Shown one piece after another: positions 49,077 through 57,694 of a stretch of DNA of 64,000 bases. Position numbers and translations under genes: made by a program. The stretch's first letter is position 1. Each line of letters begins with the position of its first letter. The DNA lies in contig CAVWTN010000002.1 in assembly GCA_963757945.1 (NCBI GenBank), forward strand, positions 682,001-746,000, written 5' to 3'. The DNA is from CAVWTN01 sp963757945 (lineage in GTDB: Bacteria > Vulcanimicrobiota > Vulcanimicrobiia > Vulcanimicrobiales > Vulcanimicrobiaceae). The notes under the pieces are model-generated. The model did no database searches, was not told the DNA's origin, and was given only the letters and a program-made list of their open reading frames with translations.

Positions 49077-50630
49077 TTACTGCACCGCGATCTTTGCCAT
49101 CATCCCGCCGTCTTCGTGATCGAGGATATGGCAGTGGTAGACGAACGTCCCGCGGATCACCGGATCGCGGAAATCGATCGCGACCTTCACCGTCGATGGG
49201 ATGAGCTGCCCCGAGACGCCGTGCCCCTGCGGCGGGATATTGACGGTATCGACCCAGTGCGGGTTTGACGCGGGCACGCCGTTCACGCTTTCGACCACGA
49301 AATGCACCTGATGGATGTGGAAATCGTGCACCTCGTCGCTGTCGTTGACGAGCGTCCACTCCTCGACGGTGCCGGCTTGCGCGACGATCGCCGGCGCCGC
49401 CGTCGCGCTGAATGCGGCGCCGTCGATGTAGAAGCCGTTCGCGTCCTCGCTGAAATGCAGCGTGCGTTGCGCGACGGGGCTCGGAAGCGGCATCCGGTAC
49501 AGCCGCGAGCGGCGTAGGGACAGCGGAGCCCGCACGCGCGTCGCTGCGGGGCTCGCGCCGCCGTCGTCGCTCAGGACGCCCAGCACCACCTCGGGCGCCG
49601 GATCGCCGGCGGGCCCGGTTTGGAAACATTGCGAGACGAGCGCCGCGGGCGCGCTCGTTCCGCTGACCAGGAACTCGGCGCGGCCGCCGGGCGCGAGCGG
49701 AATGTGCGAGACCACGATCGACTGCGGAGCGCCGGCATAATCGTGGATCGGAACGCCGTCCTCCGCGACGAGCGTCAAAGGGCGGCCGTCGACGGAAAGA
49801 TCGAAGTACCGATGGCCGGAGGCGTTGAGCACGCGCAGCAGTTCGGTCTCGCCCGGCCTGATGCCGATCGTCGCCAGGTGCACACCGTTGATCGTCGGCT
49901 GCGCATCCGTCTCGGCCCGGCACGGATCCCCGCCCTCATCGGAATCTCGCGCGCCGCGGCGACTGCGCGCACCGCGTCGCGCAACCGAACTCTCGCCCGC
50001 GGCAAACGAAGGATCGTTCGGGACATCGCCGAGCACGATGACGCGTTCGCGCAGGCCGCTCGTGACGGGCACCTCATCCGCGATGCCCTCGACGACGATC
50101 GCGCCCGCCATCCCGTTGCCGACTTGCCATGACGAAAGCCCGTGCGGATGCGGATGGTACCAGTACAAACCGGGCGGCTGATCCGCATCGATCTTCACGA
50201 CGTAATCCGCAGCGCTGCTCGGCGCGGCAAGCGTGGTCAGCACGTCGTCGCCGGGCGCGCTCGGCGAAGTGGTCAAGCCGTGAAAATGCATGTTCGATTC
50301 CGAGACGACGCCGACGCTGCAGAACTCCGGCAACGCGTTCACGAAATGCAAGTGGATCTCATCGCCGGGCTGCACGCGGATCGTCGGCGCGACCTCCTGC
50401 CCGTTCCAGAAGAACGCCGGACGGCCGTTCCCATCGAGCGCCGCTTGCAACGTGAGCGCCGCGACGCCGCCGCTGCTGACGACCTCGGGGATCGCGGGCA
50501 GCGCGGCCGGCCCGACGCTCCCGGGTGCGGAGGGGACCGCAGGCGAGGCGCCGTGGCTGCCGCCCCCGCACGAAACGGCGGCGAGCGCGCACAGCACGAG
50601 CCCAACGACGGAGAAAGCGGGGCGCCGCAT
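49077..50630 (-). CDS. Multicopper oxidase lipoprotein
   Basis: This encodes 517 aa from ATG 50630. It has a lipoprotein signal (VVGLVLCALAAVSCGGG). All four copper motifs are present: NMHFHGL, YWYHPHPHG, VHDFHIHQVHF and YHCHILDHEDGGMM (T1 Met). It would oxidise a metal or phenolic substrate and reduce O2 to water outside the inner membrane. A basic, Arg/Ser/Asp-rich insertion lies near residue 220. It is coupled to the haem-barrel gene (TGATG overlap), under a DtxR/IdeR-like box, suggesting Fe or Mn oxidation. No Tat signal, which is unusual for this family. Confidence 0.92.
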   Translation of the reverse strand: MRRPAFSVVGLVLCALAAVSCGGGSHGASPAVPSAPGSVGPAALPAIPEVVSSGGVAALTLQAALDGNGRPAFFWNGQEVAPTIRVQPGDEIHLHFVNALPEFCSVGVVSESNMHFHGLTTSPSAPGDDVLTTLAAPSSAADYVVKIDADQPPGLYWYHPHPHGLSSWQVGNGMAGAIVVEGIADEVPVTSGLRERVIVLGDVPNDPSFAAGESSVARRGARSRRGARDSDEGGDPCRAETDAQPTINGVHLATIGIRPGETELLRVLNASGHRYFDLSVDGRPLTLVAEDGVPIHDYAGAPQSIVVSHIPLAPGGRAEFLVSGTSAPAALVSQCFQTGPAGDPAPEVVLGVLSDDGGASPAATRVRAPLSLRRSRLYRMPLPSPVAQRTLHFSEDANGFYIDGAAFSATAAPAIVAQAGTVEEWTLVNDSDEVHDFHIHQVHFVVESVNGVPASNPHWVDTVNIPPQGHGVSGQLIPSTVKVAIDFRDPVIRGTFVYHCHILDHEDGGMMAKIAVQ

Positions 50631-51778
50631 CAGTACGCGACCAGAAACGCCGAGGACATGATCGTCAGCGGCCGCCCCGTGAAATCGCGCTCGTGCGTTC
50701 CGAAGACCGTCCAGCGCGTGTTCGGCGAAAACCGATACCCGAATCCCGCTGTGAAGATGCGGGCGAACACCGAGTCTTGCGTCGCATCCCAACGTGCGAG
50801 CGCAAACGCTCGCTCCCCGAGCGCTTGGCGCACTTGCACGAAGCCGCCGCTCGAGAGCAGCGCGTCGCCGTACACGTCGGCTGCGCTATCGTTTCCGGTT
50901 TGGTACACCGCATCGACCTCCGTATGGCCGCGCCGCCAGCCGGCGCCGAGACCGTTGCGCCAAAAGCGATCGCCGATGCCCGAGAGCGGCGTCGTGTTGC
51001 CGAAGCCCAGGCCCGAGAGCACGCGCGACCCGTCGTAGCGATACAGCGTGAGCGACCACGGCCCGAGATCGCGCTGCACGGTGAGCATCGTGTCGCTGCC
51101 GTGCGCGGGAAACGCCCGCGGATCGTGGCCCTGCACGAACGAGGCCGTCACCGCGAGCGCTCGCCCGGCATCGCCGGCGACGATCTGCACGCCGAGTTTC
51201 GGTTCGAAGAAGGTGAACGGATTGAGCCCCGCCGTGCTGCCCCAGATCGCGTAGGGCTGCGTGGTTTCCCGAAACGTCTCGGGATCGAGCGGGAGCGGCA
51301 GCGTGAATTGGCCGGCGCGCACCGTCACGGGCACGCTCGCATCATCGGGCGTCAGACGAGAGGCGACCCACGCTTCGCGCGTGGAGCCGGGGAAGCCGCC
51401 GTCGAGCAAGTACTGCTCGAGCCAATACGAGCCCCGGGAGCCGAGCGCTCCGCCGCTGAGCAGTTCGATCTCATTGAAGATCGTCTTGGGGAGCGGGCCG
51501 TTTCCCGCTTCGTCGGGATCGGCGGCGCCGGCGCTCGCATAGCCCATCTCCACGCGCAGCGCGACCGGCAGGGCACGCCGCGGAGCGAGCCCGGGCACGC
51601 GGTAGCCGTTCTTGCGGAAAGCCTCCCCGAAGGCGTTGAGGTGGGGCACCTCCGTATGGCATGCTTGGCACGTAAAGCCGTAACGGTGGGCGAAAACCGG
51701 GATTGCCGCTGCCGAATCCGGCAAGGAAAACGCCAGGGCCAACGTCAGAGCGGCCCGCATCCCGAGACTCTTAGCCAT
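50630..51778 (-). CDS. c-haem-barrel fusion protein (Cyc2-like outer-membrane cytochrome)
   Basis: This encodes 382 aa. A signal peptide (about 1-25) is followed immediately by one c-type haem motif CQACH (37-41) in RYGFTCQACHTEVPHLNAFG, then by about 320 residues of alternating hydrophobic strands ending in a short Tyr-terminated strand (SSAFLVAY), a beta-barrel. A single haem plus porin is the layout of Cyc2 Fe(II) oxidases. The phrase HLNAFGEAFRKNGYRVPG is shared by the wider family of such N-terminal cytochromes. Iron oxidation is inference. A copper oxidase follows; GAGG is just before the ATG. Confidence 0.75.
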   Translation of the reverse strand: MAKSLGMRAALTLALAFSLPDSAAAIPVFAHRYGFTCQACHTEVPHLNAFGEAFRKNGYRVPGLAPRRALPVALRVEMGYASAGAADPDEAGNGPLPKTIFNEIELLSGGALGSRGSYWLEQYLLDGGFPGSTREAWVASRLTPDDASVPVTVRAGQFTLPLPLDPETFRETTQPYAIWGSTAGLNPFTFFEPKLGVQIVAGDAGRALAVTASFVQGHDPRAFPAHGSDTMLTVQRDLGPWSLTLYRYDGSRVLSGLGFGNTTPLSGIGDRFWRNGLGAGWRRGHTEVDAVYQTGNDSAADVYGDALLSSGGFVQVRQALGERAFALARWDATQDSVFARIFTAGFGYRFSPNTRWTVFGTHERDFTGRPLTIMSSAFLVAY

Positions 51779-51787
51779 GCCTCACTT

Positions 51788-51806
51788 TTTAGTTAGGCTT
51801 GCCTAC
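51788..51806 (-). promoter_or_regulatory. DtxR/IdeR-type metal-regulator box in the haem-barrel promoter
   Basis: TTTAGTTAGGCTTGCCTAC matches the IdeR/DtxR consensus (TTAGGTTAGSCTAACCTAA) at 14 of 19 positions and contains the perfect inverted core TAGGC-TT-GCCTA. It begins 10 nt upstream of the ATG, overlapping the likely -10 (TAACTA on the minus strand). A metal-bound repressor here would block the operon. Confidence 0.5.
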
Positions 51807-51860
51807 ATACCCTCCGGGGACGGCTCGGAGATGCCCGCCTCTCGCAGGCTCGCGTCAAAG

Positions 51861-51887
51861 CTGGGCACAGATCTGTGTAAGGCCCAG
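51861..51887. promoter_or_regulatory. Nested palindrome between divergent operons
   Basis: CTGGGC and GCCCAG enclose the 12-bp palindrome CACAGATCTGTG. It lies in the 182-bp gap between the divergent haem-barrel and vWA operons, about 75 bp from the vWA start. It may be an operator or a leader hairpin. Confidence 0.35.
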
Positions 51888-51960
51888 CATTCACAGGTTA
51901 CTAGGCGGGTCCGAAATCCTGTGACGCCGACCACGGCATGAAGGCGTCTAAGGGGCAACA

Positions 51961-52746
51961 ATGAGCCTCCAAAGCGTGGCCCGGCGCCCCCTGCCGGAAA
52001 TTGACCCCACCGGGGCTTCAGAGGAGCGAATGGATCAGAACCTGCAGACGCCGTATCTCGAAGAGCCGCCGGCCGCGACGACGACCGGCGGATTCGCTCA
52101 CGTGGAGTTCGCGGAGAACCCCGAACCCCGTTGCGCCTGCATCCTATTGCTGGACACCTCGGGCTCCATGCAAGGCGCGCCGATCGCCCAGCTCAACATG
52201 GGCCTCAAGTCGTTCAAGGACGAACTGGCGGCCGACCCGCTCGCCGCCAAGCGCGTCGAAGTCGCGGTGCTGACGTTCGGCGATAATCCCCAGCTCGTCA
52301 GCGACTTCTCCGATGCCGAGAGCTTCCAGCCGCCCCAGCTGCGGGCGGCCGGCCTCACCCCGATGGGTGCGGCGATCTGGGACGCTCTCGGCCGGCTCGC
52401 ATCGCGCAAGGAACTGTACCGCAACAACGGGATCGCCTACTATCGCCCGTGGGTATTTTTGATCACGGACGGCGAACCAACCGATGAGTACCTCGGCGCC
52501 GCGCAACAAGTTCGCGACGGCGAGGCACGCGGCGCTTTCTCGTTCTACGCGGTCGGCGTCAACGATGCGAACATGCAGAAGCTTGCGGAGATTGCTCCTT
52601 TGAACCGCCCTCCCGTCAAACTCGACGGCCTCCGTTTCCGCGATCTGTTCGTCTGGCTCTCGAAGTCCATGCGCACCGTATCGACGGCTACGATCGGCGA
52701 AGACGTCGCGTTGCAGCCCCCGGGTTGGATTACGACGCAAACGTGA
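51961..52746 (+). CDS. TerY-type von Willebrand factor A protein
   Basis: This encodes 261 aa with AAGGGG upstream of the ATG at 51961; ATG 52030 is an alternative. The MIDAS motif DTSGSM lies at 65-70, with Thr in AGLTPMGAAIW and Asp in FLITDGEPTDEYL completing the metal site. This is the vWA component of the vWA-PP2C-kinase triad described in bacteria as TerY-P. It overlaps the phosphatase by 4 bp. No tellurite-resistance genes (terB-terF) are seen nearby. Confidence 0.92.
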   Translation: MSLQSVARRPLPEIDPTGASEERMDQNLQTPYLEEPPAATTTGGFAHVEFAENPEPRCACILLLDTSGSMQGAPIAQLNMGLKSFKDELAADPLAAKRVEVAVLTFGDNPQLVSDFSDAESFQPPQLRAAGLTPMGAAIWDALGRLASRKELYRNNGIAYYRPWVFLITDGEPTDEYLGAAQQVRDGEARGAFSFYAVGVNDANMQKLAEIAPLNRPPVKLDGLRFRDLFVWLSKSMRTVSTATIGEDVALQPPGWITTQT

Positions 52747-53519
52747 CGTGGCGATACGTTGACGGCTTCGCCGTCGGCACAGCGCACGTCGGGAGTCAGA
52801 CCCCCTGCCAGGACCGGTGCACCTGCACCGTCATCGAAAGCAACGACGGCGGGGAAGTGTTCGTGACCGTCGTGTCGGACGGCGCCGGCAGCGCGGCCCT
52901 CTCCGAGGCCGGAGCGCAGACCGTGTGCGACGTGCTCAACGAGCTCGTCGGCGCGCGCGTGCGCGAATCCAGCGACCTCGACGAAATCTCCGACGGCCTG
53001 GTCCGCTCCTGGCTGCTCGAAGTTCGCGAGCGCTTGCGCGCGACCGCGCGCGCGGCCGGAACCGACCTGCGCGAGTACGCGGCGACCGCCATCTTGGCGG
53101 TCGTCGGCGAGCGTCAGGCGCTCTGCGCGCAACTCGGCGACGGCGGCATCGTGTTCCGCCGCTCGGCGGACGAACCGTTCGAGCTCGCGCTCTGGCCGGC
53201 CGGCGGCGAGTACGCGAATCAGACGTACTTCATCACCGACGACAGTGCCGCCGAACGCATCGAGATTCGGCGTTACGACCACATCCAAGACCTGATCGCG
53301 TTCTCGGACGGGTTGCAGAACCTCGCCCTCTTGCAAGCGACGCGCAGCCCGTTCGCGCCGTTCTTCGAACCGTTGGTGCGCACCGTGCGCGGCAACGGCG
53401 CGGCGAACGGCGAGGTTCGCAAAGCCCTGATCGCTTATCTCAATTCGCCCGCGATCAACCAGCGCACCGACGACGACAAGTCGCTGGCGATCGGCTGCCG
53501 CATGGCGGACGAAAGGTGA
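52743..53519 (+). CDS. PP2C-family Ser/Thr phosphatase
   Basis: This encodes 258 aa from GTG 52743, overlapping the vWA stop by 4 bp. PP2C motifs: GTAHVGSQTPCQDRC (motif like GxxHxxxGxxCQD), VVSDGAGSAALSEAGA (metal-binding Asp), AATAILAVVGERQALCAQLGDGG and the C-terminal TDDDKSLAIGC (Asp pair). It would dephosphorylate targets of the next gene's kinase, as proposed for the triad. It is a minimal domain with no sensor. Confidence 0.92.
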   Translation: MTWRYVDGFAVGTAHVGSQTPCQDRCTCTVIESNDGGEVFVTVVSDGAGSAALSEAGAQTVCDVLNELVGARVRESSDLDEISDGLVRSWLLEVRERLRATARAAGTDLREYAATAILAVVGERQALCAQLGDGGIVFRRSADEPFELALWPAGGEYANQTYFITDDSAAERIEIRRYDHIQDLIAFSDGLQNLALLQATRSPFAPFFEPLVRTVRGNGAANGEVRKALIAYLNSPAINQRTDDDKSLAIGCRMADER

Positions 53520-55474
53520 GGTTCCAGGACTCGTCGGGCGCCGTCCTGACGTTGGCCAAGAAACTCGGTCAGGGCGGCGAAGGCGCGGTCTACACCACGC
53601 ACGAGAAGCCCGACGTCGTCGCGAAACTCTACGCGCAACCGCTCACGAAACTGCAGATCGCCAAGCTCGAGGCGATGGTCCGCGCGAGCGACGAGACGCT
53701 GCGCTCGGTCTCCGCATGGCCGATCGCCACGCTCCATAAGGGATCGCGACACGTCGGTTTCACGATGCCGCTGCTCGCCTCGCAAAGCCCGCTGCACGAT
53801 CTGATCGGCCCCAAGCGCCGCCAGGATCTCTTCCCGCACGCGCACTGGAAGTTTCTGATCCACACGGCGATCAACTTGGCGCGGGCCTTCGAAGTGCTGC
53901 ATGCCCGGGGCGTCGTCGTCGGCGACGTGAACTCGAGCAACATCTTCGTGCATCGCGATTCGCTCACGCATCTGATCGATTGCGACAGCTTCCAAATCCC
54001 CTATAACGGCTCGGTCCTGCGCTGCAACGTCGGCGTCGCCGAGTATCAGCCGCCCGAATTGCAGACCCGCGATCTCTCGCGCATCGATCGCCTGCCGCAG
54101 CACGATCTGTTCGGCCTCGCGGTGATGATCTTCCAGCTGCTCTTCGTCGGCAAGCATCCCTTCGCGGGCGTCCTTCCGCCGCACATCCAAAACACCGGCG
54201 CGATCGGCGACAACGTCGCGGCCAAGCGCTTCTTCTACGGGCAGCACGCGATCCGCAACGGGCTGCGCCCCCCGCCGGGCGCGCTGAACCTGCATGCGAT
54301 CACGCCGCAGATGTCGGCCTACTTCTTGCAAGCCTTCATCGCGGACCCCGCGGCCCGCCCGAGCGCCGCCGCCTGGCGCACCGCGCTCGAGGATCTCGAG
54401 CTCAAGACGATCGCCTGCGGCGCGAACCCGATCCACCGCCATCTGCAGGGCACGCGCTGCCCGTGGTGCGCGCTCGAACGCGGCGGGCTGTACTATTTCG
54501 TCCTGGACACGCCGGGCGCCGCGAGCGGCGGTATCGACGATTCGTTCTGGAAGAAATTCGGCGAACCCGAGATCGCGCGGATGTGGGCGGAGATCTCCGC
54601 CGTCGCGCCGCCGCCGCAAGTCAACGAACGGATCCCGCGCGGCGAACCGTGCAAGCCGCGGCCGCTCTCGCTGTGGAAGACGGGGCGCAAATGGGCCTAC
54701 GCCGCGGGCGCGGCCGCGTTCGTCGCGGGGGTCGCGGCCACGTTCGCGGCAGGCGCGGGCATCTTCTCGGTCCTCGTCGTTCTCGCGGCGCTCGGCTTGG
54801 CCGTGCTCTTTCGCCCGGACGCGCGCAAGGAGATGGCGGCGCGTAACCGGCGCTATGCCGAAGCCAAGCGCGCGTACGCCTCCGTCGCGAAAGAGTGGTC
54901 GCGCTCGGCGCGCAACACGCGTTTCGTCGAAGCTCGCGACGAGCTGGTCAAAGTGAAGCGGGCGCTCGCCGAACAAAAGGCGCGCTATCAATCCGATCTG
55001 ACCGGCCTGGGCAAGCGCCGCGCGCGCAAGGAACTCGAGGCGTTCCTCGAGCGCCACATCATCGCGGCGCACCAAATCGCCGACATCGGCAAGCGAACCG
55101 CGGCGTTATTGCTTTCCTTCGGGATCGAGACGGCGGCGGACGTCACCGATGCGAAGCTCGCGCGCATTCCGACGCTCTCGCACGAGCGCAAAGCGAACCT
55201 GATCGCGTGGCGCAAGAGCATCGAACGCCGCTTCCGCTTCAATCCGAAGAGCGGCGTCGATCAACGGATCCTGCGCGACCTCGCCGCGCGCCACATGCGC
55301 GAGCGCATCGCCAATCAGTCCAAGCTCGCGGGCGGGGCGCTGGTGTTGCGGCAGATCGCCTCCGAGACCGCGCGCGGGCGACCCGCGCTCAAGAAGCTCG
55401 TGATCGAACGGGAACAGGCGCTGCGGCAAGCGGAAGCGGACGTCAACATCCTGCCGTACTTTTACCGGATGTAG
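53516..55474 (+). CDS. Protein kinase-like protein with membrane helices and helix-hairpin-helix end
   Basis: This encodes 652 aa from GTG 53516 (GTGA overlap with the phosphatase). Kinase lobe: GQGGEGAVY (18-26), Lys37, catalytic loop GVVVGDVNSSNIFV (Asp137; His of HRD lost), LIDCDSF (155-159) in place of DFG. The DxDSF form is usual in this family. A CPWC motif near 344 could bind zinc. Two membrane helices follow (about 395-436), then a charged coiled coil and a helix-hairpin-helix segment (about 523-565: DIGKRTAALLLSFGIETAAD) that may bind nucleic acid. The triad suggests phosphosignalling at the membrane; targets unknown. Confidence 0.88.
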   Translation: MRFQDSSGAVLTLAKKLGQGGEGAVYTTHEKPDVVAKLYAQPLTKLQIAKLEAMVRASDETLRSVSAWPIATLHKGSRHVGFTMPLLASQSPLHDLIGPKRRQDLFPHAHWKFLIHTAINLARAFEVLHARGVVVGDVNSSNIFVHRDSLTHLIDCDSFQIPYNGSVLRCNVGVAEYQPPELQTRDLSRIDRLPQHDLFGLAVMIFQLLFVGKHPFAGVLPPHIQNTGAIGDNVAAKRFFYGQHAIRNGLRPPPGALNLHAITPQMSAYFLQAFIADPAARPSAAAWRTALEDLELKTIACGANPIHRHLQGTRCPWCALERGGLYYFVLDTPGAASGGIDDSFWKKFGEPEIARMWAEISAVAPPPQVNERIPRGEPCKPRPLSLWKTGRKWAYAAGAAAFVAGVAATFAAGAGIFSVLVVLAALGLAVLFRPDARKEMAARNRRYAEAKRAYASVAKEWSRSARNTRFVEARDELVKVKRALAEQKARYQSDLTGLGKRRARKELEAFLERHIIAAHQIADIGKRTAALLLSFGIETAADVTDAKLARIPTLSHERKANLIAWRKSIERRFRFNPKSGVDQRILRDLAARHMRERIANQSKLAGGALVLRQIASETARGRPALKKLVIEREQALRQAEADVNILPYFYRM

Positions 55475-55488
55475 CCGGAACGCTCGCG

Positions 55489-56673
55489 CTAGGTCGCTCT
55501 TCGCCGGTGCGCGTAGGCGATCGCGGGCGCCTCGATCCAACGCCGCGAGAGCGTCGCGAGCGCGTAGGCGCACACGAGAACGAAGACCGCGCGCAGGCCG
55601 GCCGGCGCGACGGACCCTGCGGTCACGGCCAGACCCGGAGCAACGCGCGCGACGATCCAGCCCCACAGATCGACGAGCGGCACGTGGATCAGATAGAGGC
55701 AGTAGCTCAGCTCCGCGGTGTACCGGCCAAAGCGCGTCCGCAGGATCGCGGTGCCGGCCGATCCGCTGCGCGACACGGCCCACGCGACGACGGCGCCGAA
55801 GACCAGCACCGCCTGCGAGATGCGGATCGCCGTGCTGACGTCGCCGTTCGAGAGGATCCCGAACGGCAACCCGACGACGATGCTGACCGCGACGATCGAA
55901 AGCATGCCCGCCGCGAGTTTGGCCGTGTTCGAGTTCGTGGCATAACGCGAACGGAACCAGATCGCGAGCAACGCGCCGACGGCGAGACCGTCGCAACGCG
56001 ACCAGGTCAACTCCAAGAAGCCCGGCGTATGGGCGTGCGCTTGCAGGATCCGCAGACCCGGTTCGATCAGGATGATCGCGCCCGCCGCGTAGGCCAGCGC
56101 GCGGCGATTGAGGCCCAAGACCAAGAACGGCCAAAACAGATAGAATTGCTCTTCGACCGCGAGCGACCAGAACGGCCCCGCGCCGTTCGGGACGGCGAGG
56201 TGCGCGGGCGCCCCGAAGTTCGCGATGAAGAGCGCGCAAAACGCGAAGTACGGCGCGAAATGCGCGCCGTACGCGCAGTAGAGCACCGCCAGCACGATCG
56301 CGCAGATCGGAAGGATGCGAAACGCGCGCCGCTTGTAGAACGTCGAAAAATAGTCCGAGCGTCCCTTCGCGTCGAGCAGGATGCCGGTGATGAGGAACCC
56401 TGAGAGCACGAAGAACAAATCGACGCCGAGCCAACCGTGCTCCCCGATGATGCGCAGCGGCGCCGCCCAGTGCGGCAGCGGCCCCAGCATCCCGACCGGG
56501 AAAAAGAACAGATGCACGATCAGAACGAGCCAGATCGCGGCCGCGCGCAACCCGTCAAGCTCGGGAATGCGGCCGAGGGCGCGCGGCGTTGCCGGGATCC
56601 TGCCTCCTGCGCGCTCGCGGGCGCCGATGACGGGGGGAGAAACCGTTTCTGTGCTCACGATCCCCGTTACCAT
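55489..56673 (-). CDS. Acyltransferase 3 family membrane protein
   Basis: This encodes 394 aa from ATG 56673, with about ten membrane helices. The family (OafA/YrhL/NodX) O-acylates cell-surface sugars or lipids. Signature residues: RIPELDGLRAAAIWLVLIVH (His/Arg-type start of acyltransferase 3), LGVDLFFVLSGFLITGILL, FYKRRAFRILP and WSLAVEEQFYLFWPFLV. The long N-terminal extension of the wider frame (to 56904) is unlikely; a GTG at 56658 is a second option. Substrate unknown. It converges on the kinase gene with a 14-bp gap. Confidence 0.92.
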   Translation of the reverse strand: MVTGIVSTETVSPPVIGARERAGGRIPATPRALGRIPELDGLRAAAIWLVLIVHLFFFPVGMLGPLPHWAAPLRIIGEHGWLGVDLFFVLSGFLITGILLDAKGRSDYFSTFYKRRAFRILPICAIVLAVLYCAYGAHFAPYFAFCALFIANFGAPAHLAVPNGAGPFWSLAVEEQFYLFWPFLVLGLNRRALAYAAGAIILIEPGLRILQAHAHTPGFLELTWSRCDGLAVGALLAIWFRSRYATNSNTAKLAAGMLSIVAVSIVVGLPFGILSNGDVSTAIRISQAVLVFGAVVAWAVSRSGSAGTAILRTRFGRYTAELSYCLYLIHVPLVDLWGWIVARVAPGLAVTAGSVAPAGLRAVFVLVCAYALATLSRRWIEAPAIAYAHRRRAT

Positions 56674-56806
56674 ACCATTCCGCGCCCACCCTCGCTGCCG
56701 ACCTTCGGACCACTGCGCATGAGGACGCAGGGCCCTCGCGGACCCGCAGCGCGCGGCGCGGCGCCTTTTACCGGATGTGCGAGCCCCGGCGGCGAAGCGC
56801 GGCGGC

Positions 56807-57682
56807 GTGGCAGACACACCCCAGTGGCCGGCCATCCCCCTGGGCGAATGGAAACCGACCTGCGACACGCTGCACATGTACGCGCAGATCGCGGGCAAGG
56901 TCAAGCTCGCGCTTGCGCCGCCCGAGCCCGAGTGGGCCCATGCCGCGCTCTACGTGAGCGCGCGCGGCCTGACCAGCGGCCCGCTGCCGTGCGGCGATCG
57001 CACGCTTGGACTGGACTTTGATTTCATCGCGCACGAATTCCGCGTGCTGACGAGCGACGGGGGCGTGCGTGCCGTTCCGCTCGGCCCCGGGAGCGTGGCG
57101 ACGTTCTACCTCGAGGTGACGGCGGCGCTGCGCTCGCTCGGCGCCGACGTCCCGATTTCAACGATGCCGCAGGAAGTTCCGGACCCGATCCCCTTCGATG
57201 AGGACTACGTCCACGCGTCGTACGATCCCGCGCACGCGCGGCGATTCTGGCAAGTGCTCTCGCTCGTCGATGCGGCCTTCAAGCACCACCGCGCGCCGTA
57301 CCGCGGCCGGCATACGCCCGTCCAGCTCTTCTGGGGATCGTTCGATCTCGCGTACGAACGGTTCTCCGGAAAAGTCGCGGAACCGCCGCCGCACGCAAAC
57401 CTCATCATGCGCGACGCAATGGACGCGCAGGCGATTGCGGCGGGCTTCTGGCCCGGCGATTCGCGCTTCCCCGAAGCGGCGTTCTACTGCTACGCATATC
57501 CGAAGCCGGCCGGCATCGAAAGCGCGGCGATCGAGCCCGCGGCGGCGTTCTGGAGCGCCGAACTCGGCGAGTTCATCCTGCGCTACGAGGACGTTCGCAC
57601 GTCCGCTTCGCCGCGCGAGACGATCGCGCAATTCCTGGCATCCACGTACGCGGCGTGCGCGCAACGCGCGGGCTGGGACTGA
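56807..57682 (+). CDS. DUF5996 family protein
   Basis: This encodes 291 aa from GTG 56807, chosen to fit the family start (QWPAIPLGEWKPTCDTLHMY); a GTG at 56777 is possible. The family blocks LYVSARGLTSGPLPCGDRTL, FDFIAHEFRVLTSDGG, QLFWGSFDLAYERFSG and EAAFYCYAYPKPAG are all present. The biochemical role is not established. It is separated by 12 bp from the LigB/DODA-type dioxygenase downstream, so they may be cotranscribed. Confidence 0.88.
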   Translation: MADTPQWPAIPLGEWKPTCDTLHMYAQIAGKVKLALAPPEPEWAHAALYVSARGLTSGPLPCGDRTLGLDFDFIAHEFRVLTSDGGVRAVPLGPGSVATFYLEVTAALRSLGADVPISTMPQEVPDPIPFDEDYVHASYDPAHARRFWQVLSLVDAAFKHHRAPYRGRHTPVQLFWGSFDLAYERFSGKVAEPPPHANLIMRDAMDAQAIAAGFWPGDSRFPEAAFYCYAYPKPAGIESAAIEPAAAFWSAELGEFILRYEDVRTSASPRETIAQFLASTYAACAQRAGWD

Positions 57683-57694
57683 GGAGAGGGCGAC

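Noticed and set aside
55461..56776. 14-bp identity CTTTTACCGGATGT at about 55460 and 56764
   Set aside because: Only one short match; flanks differ, so not a repeat or att site.
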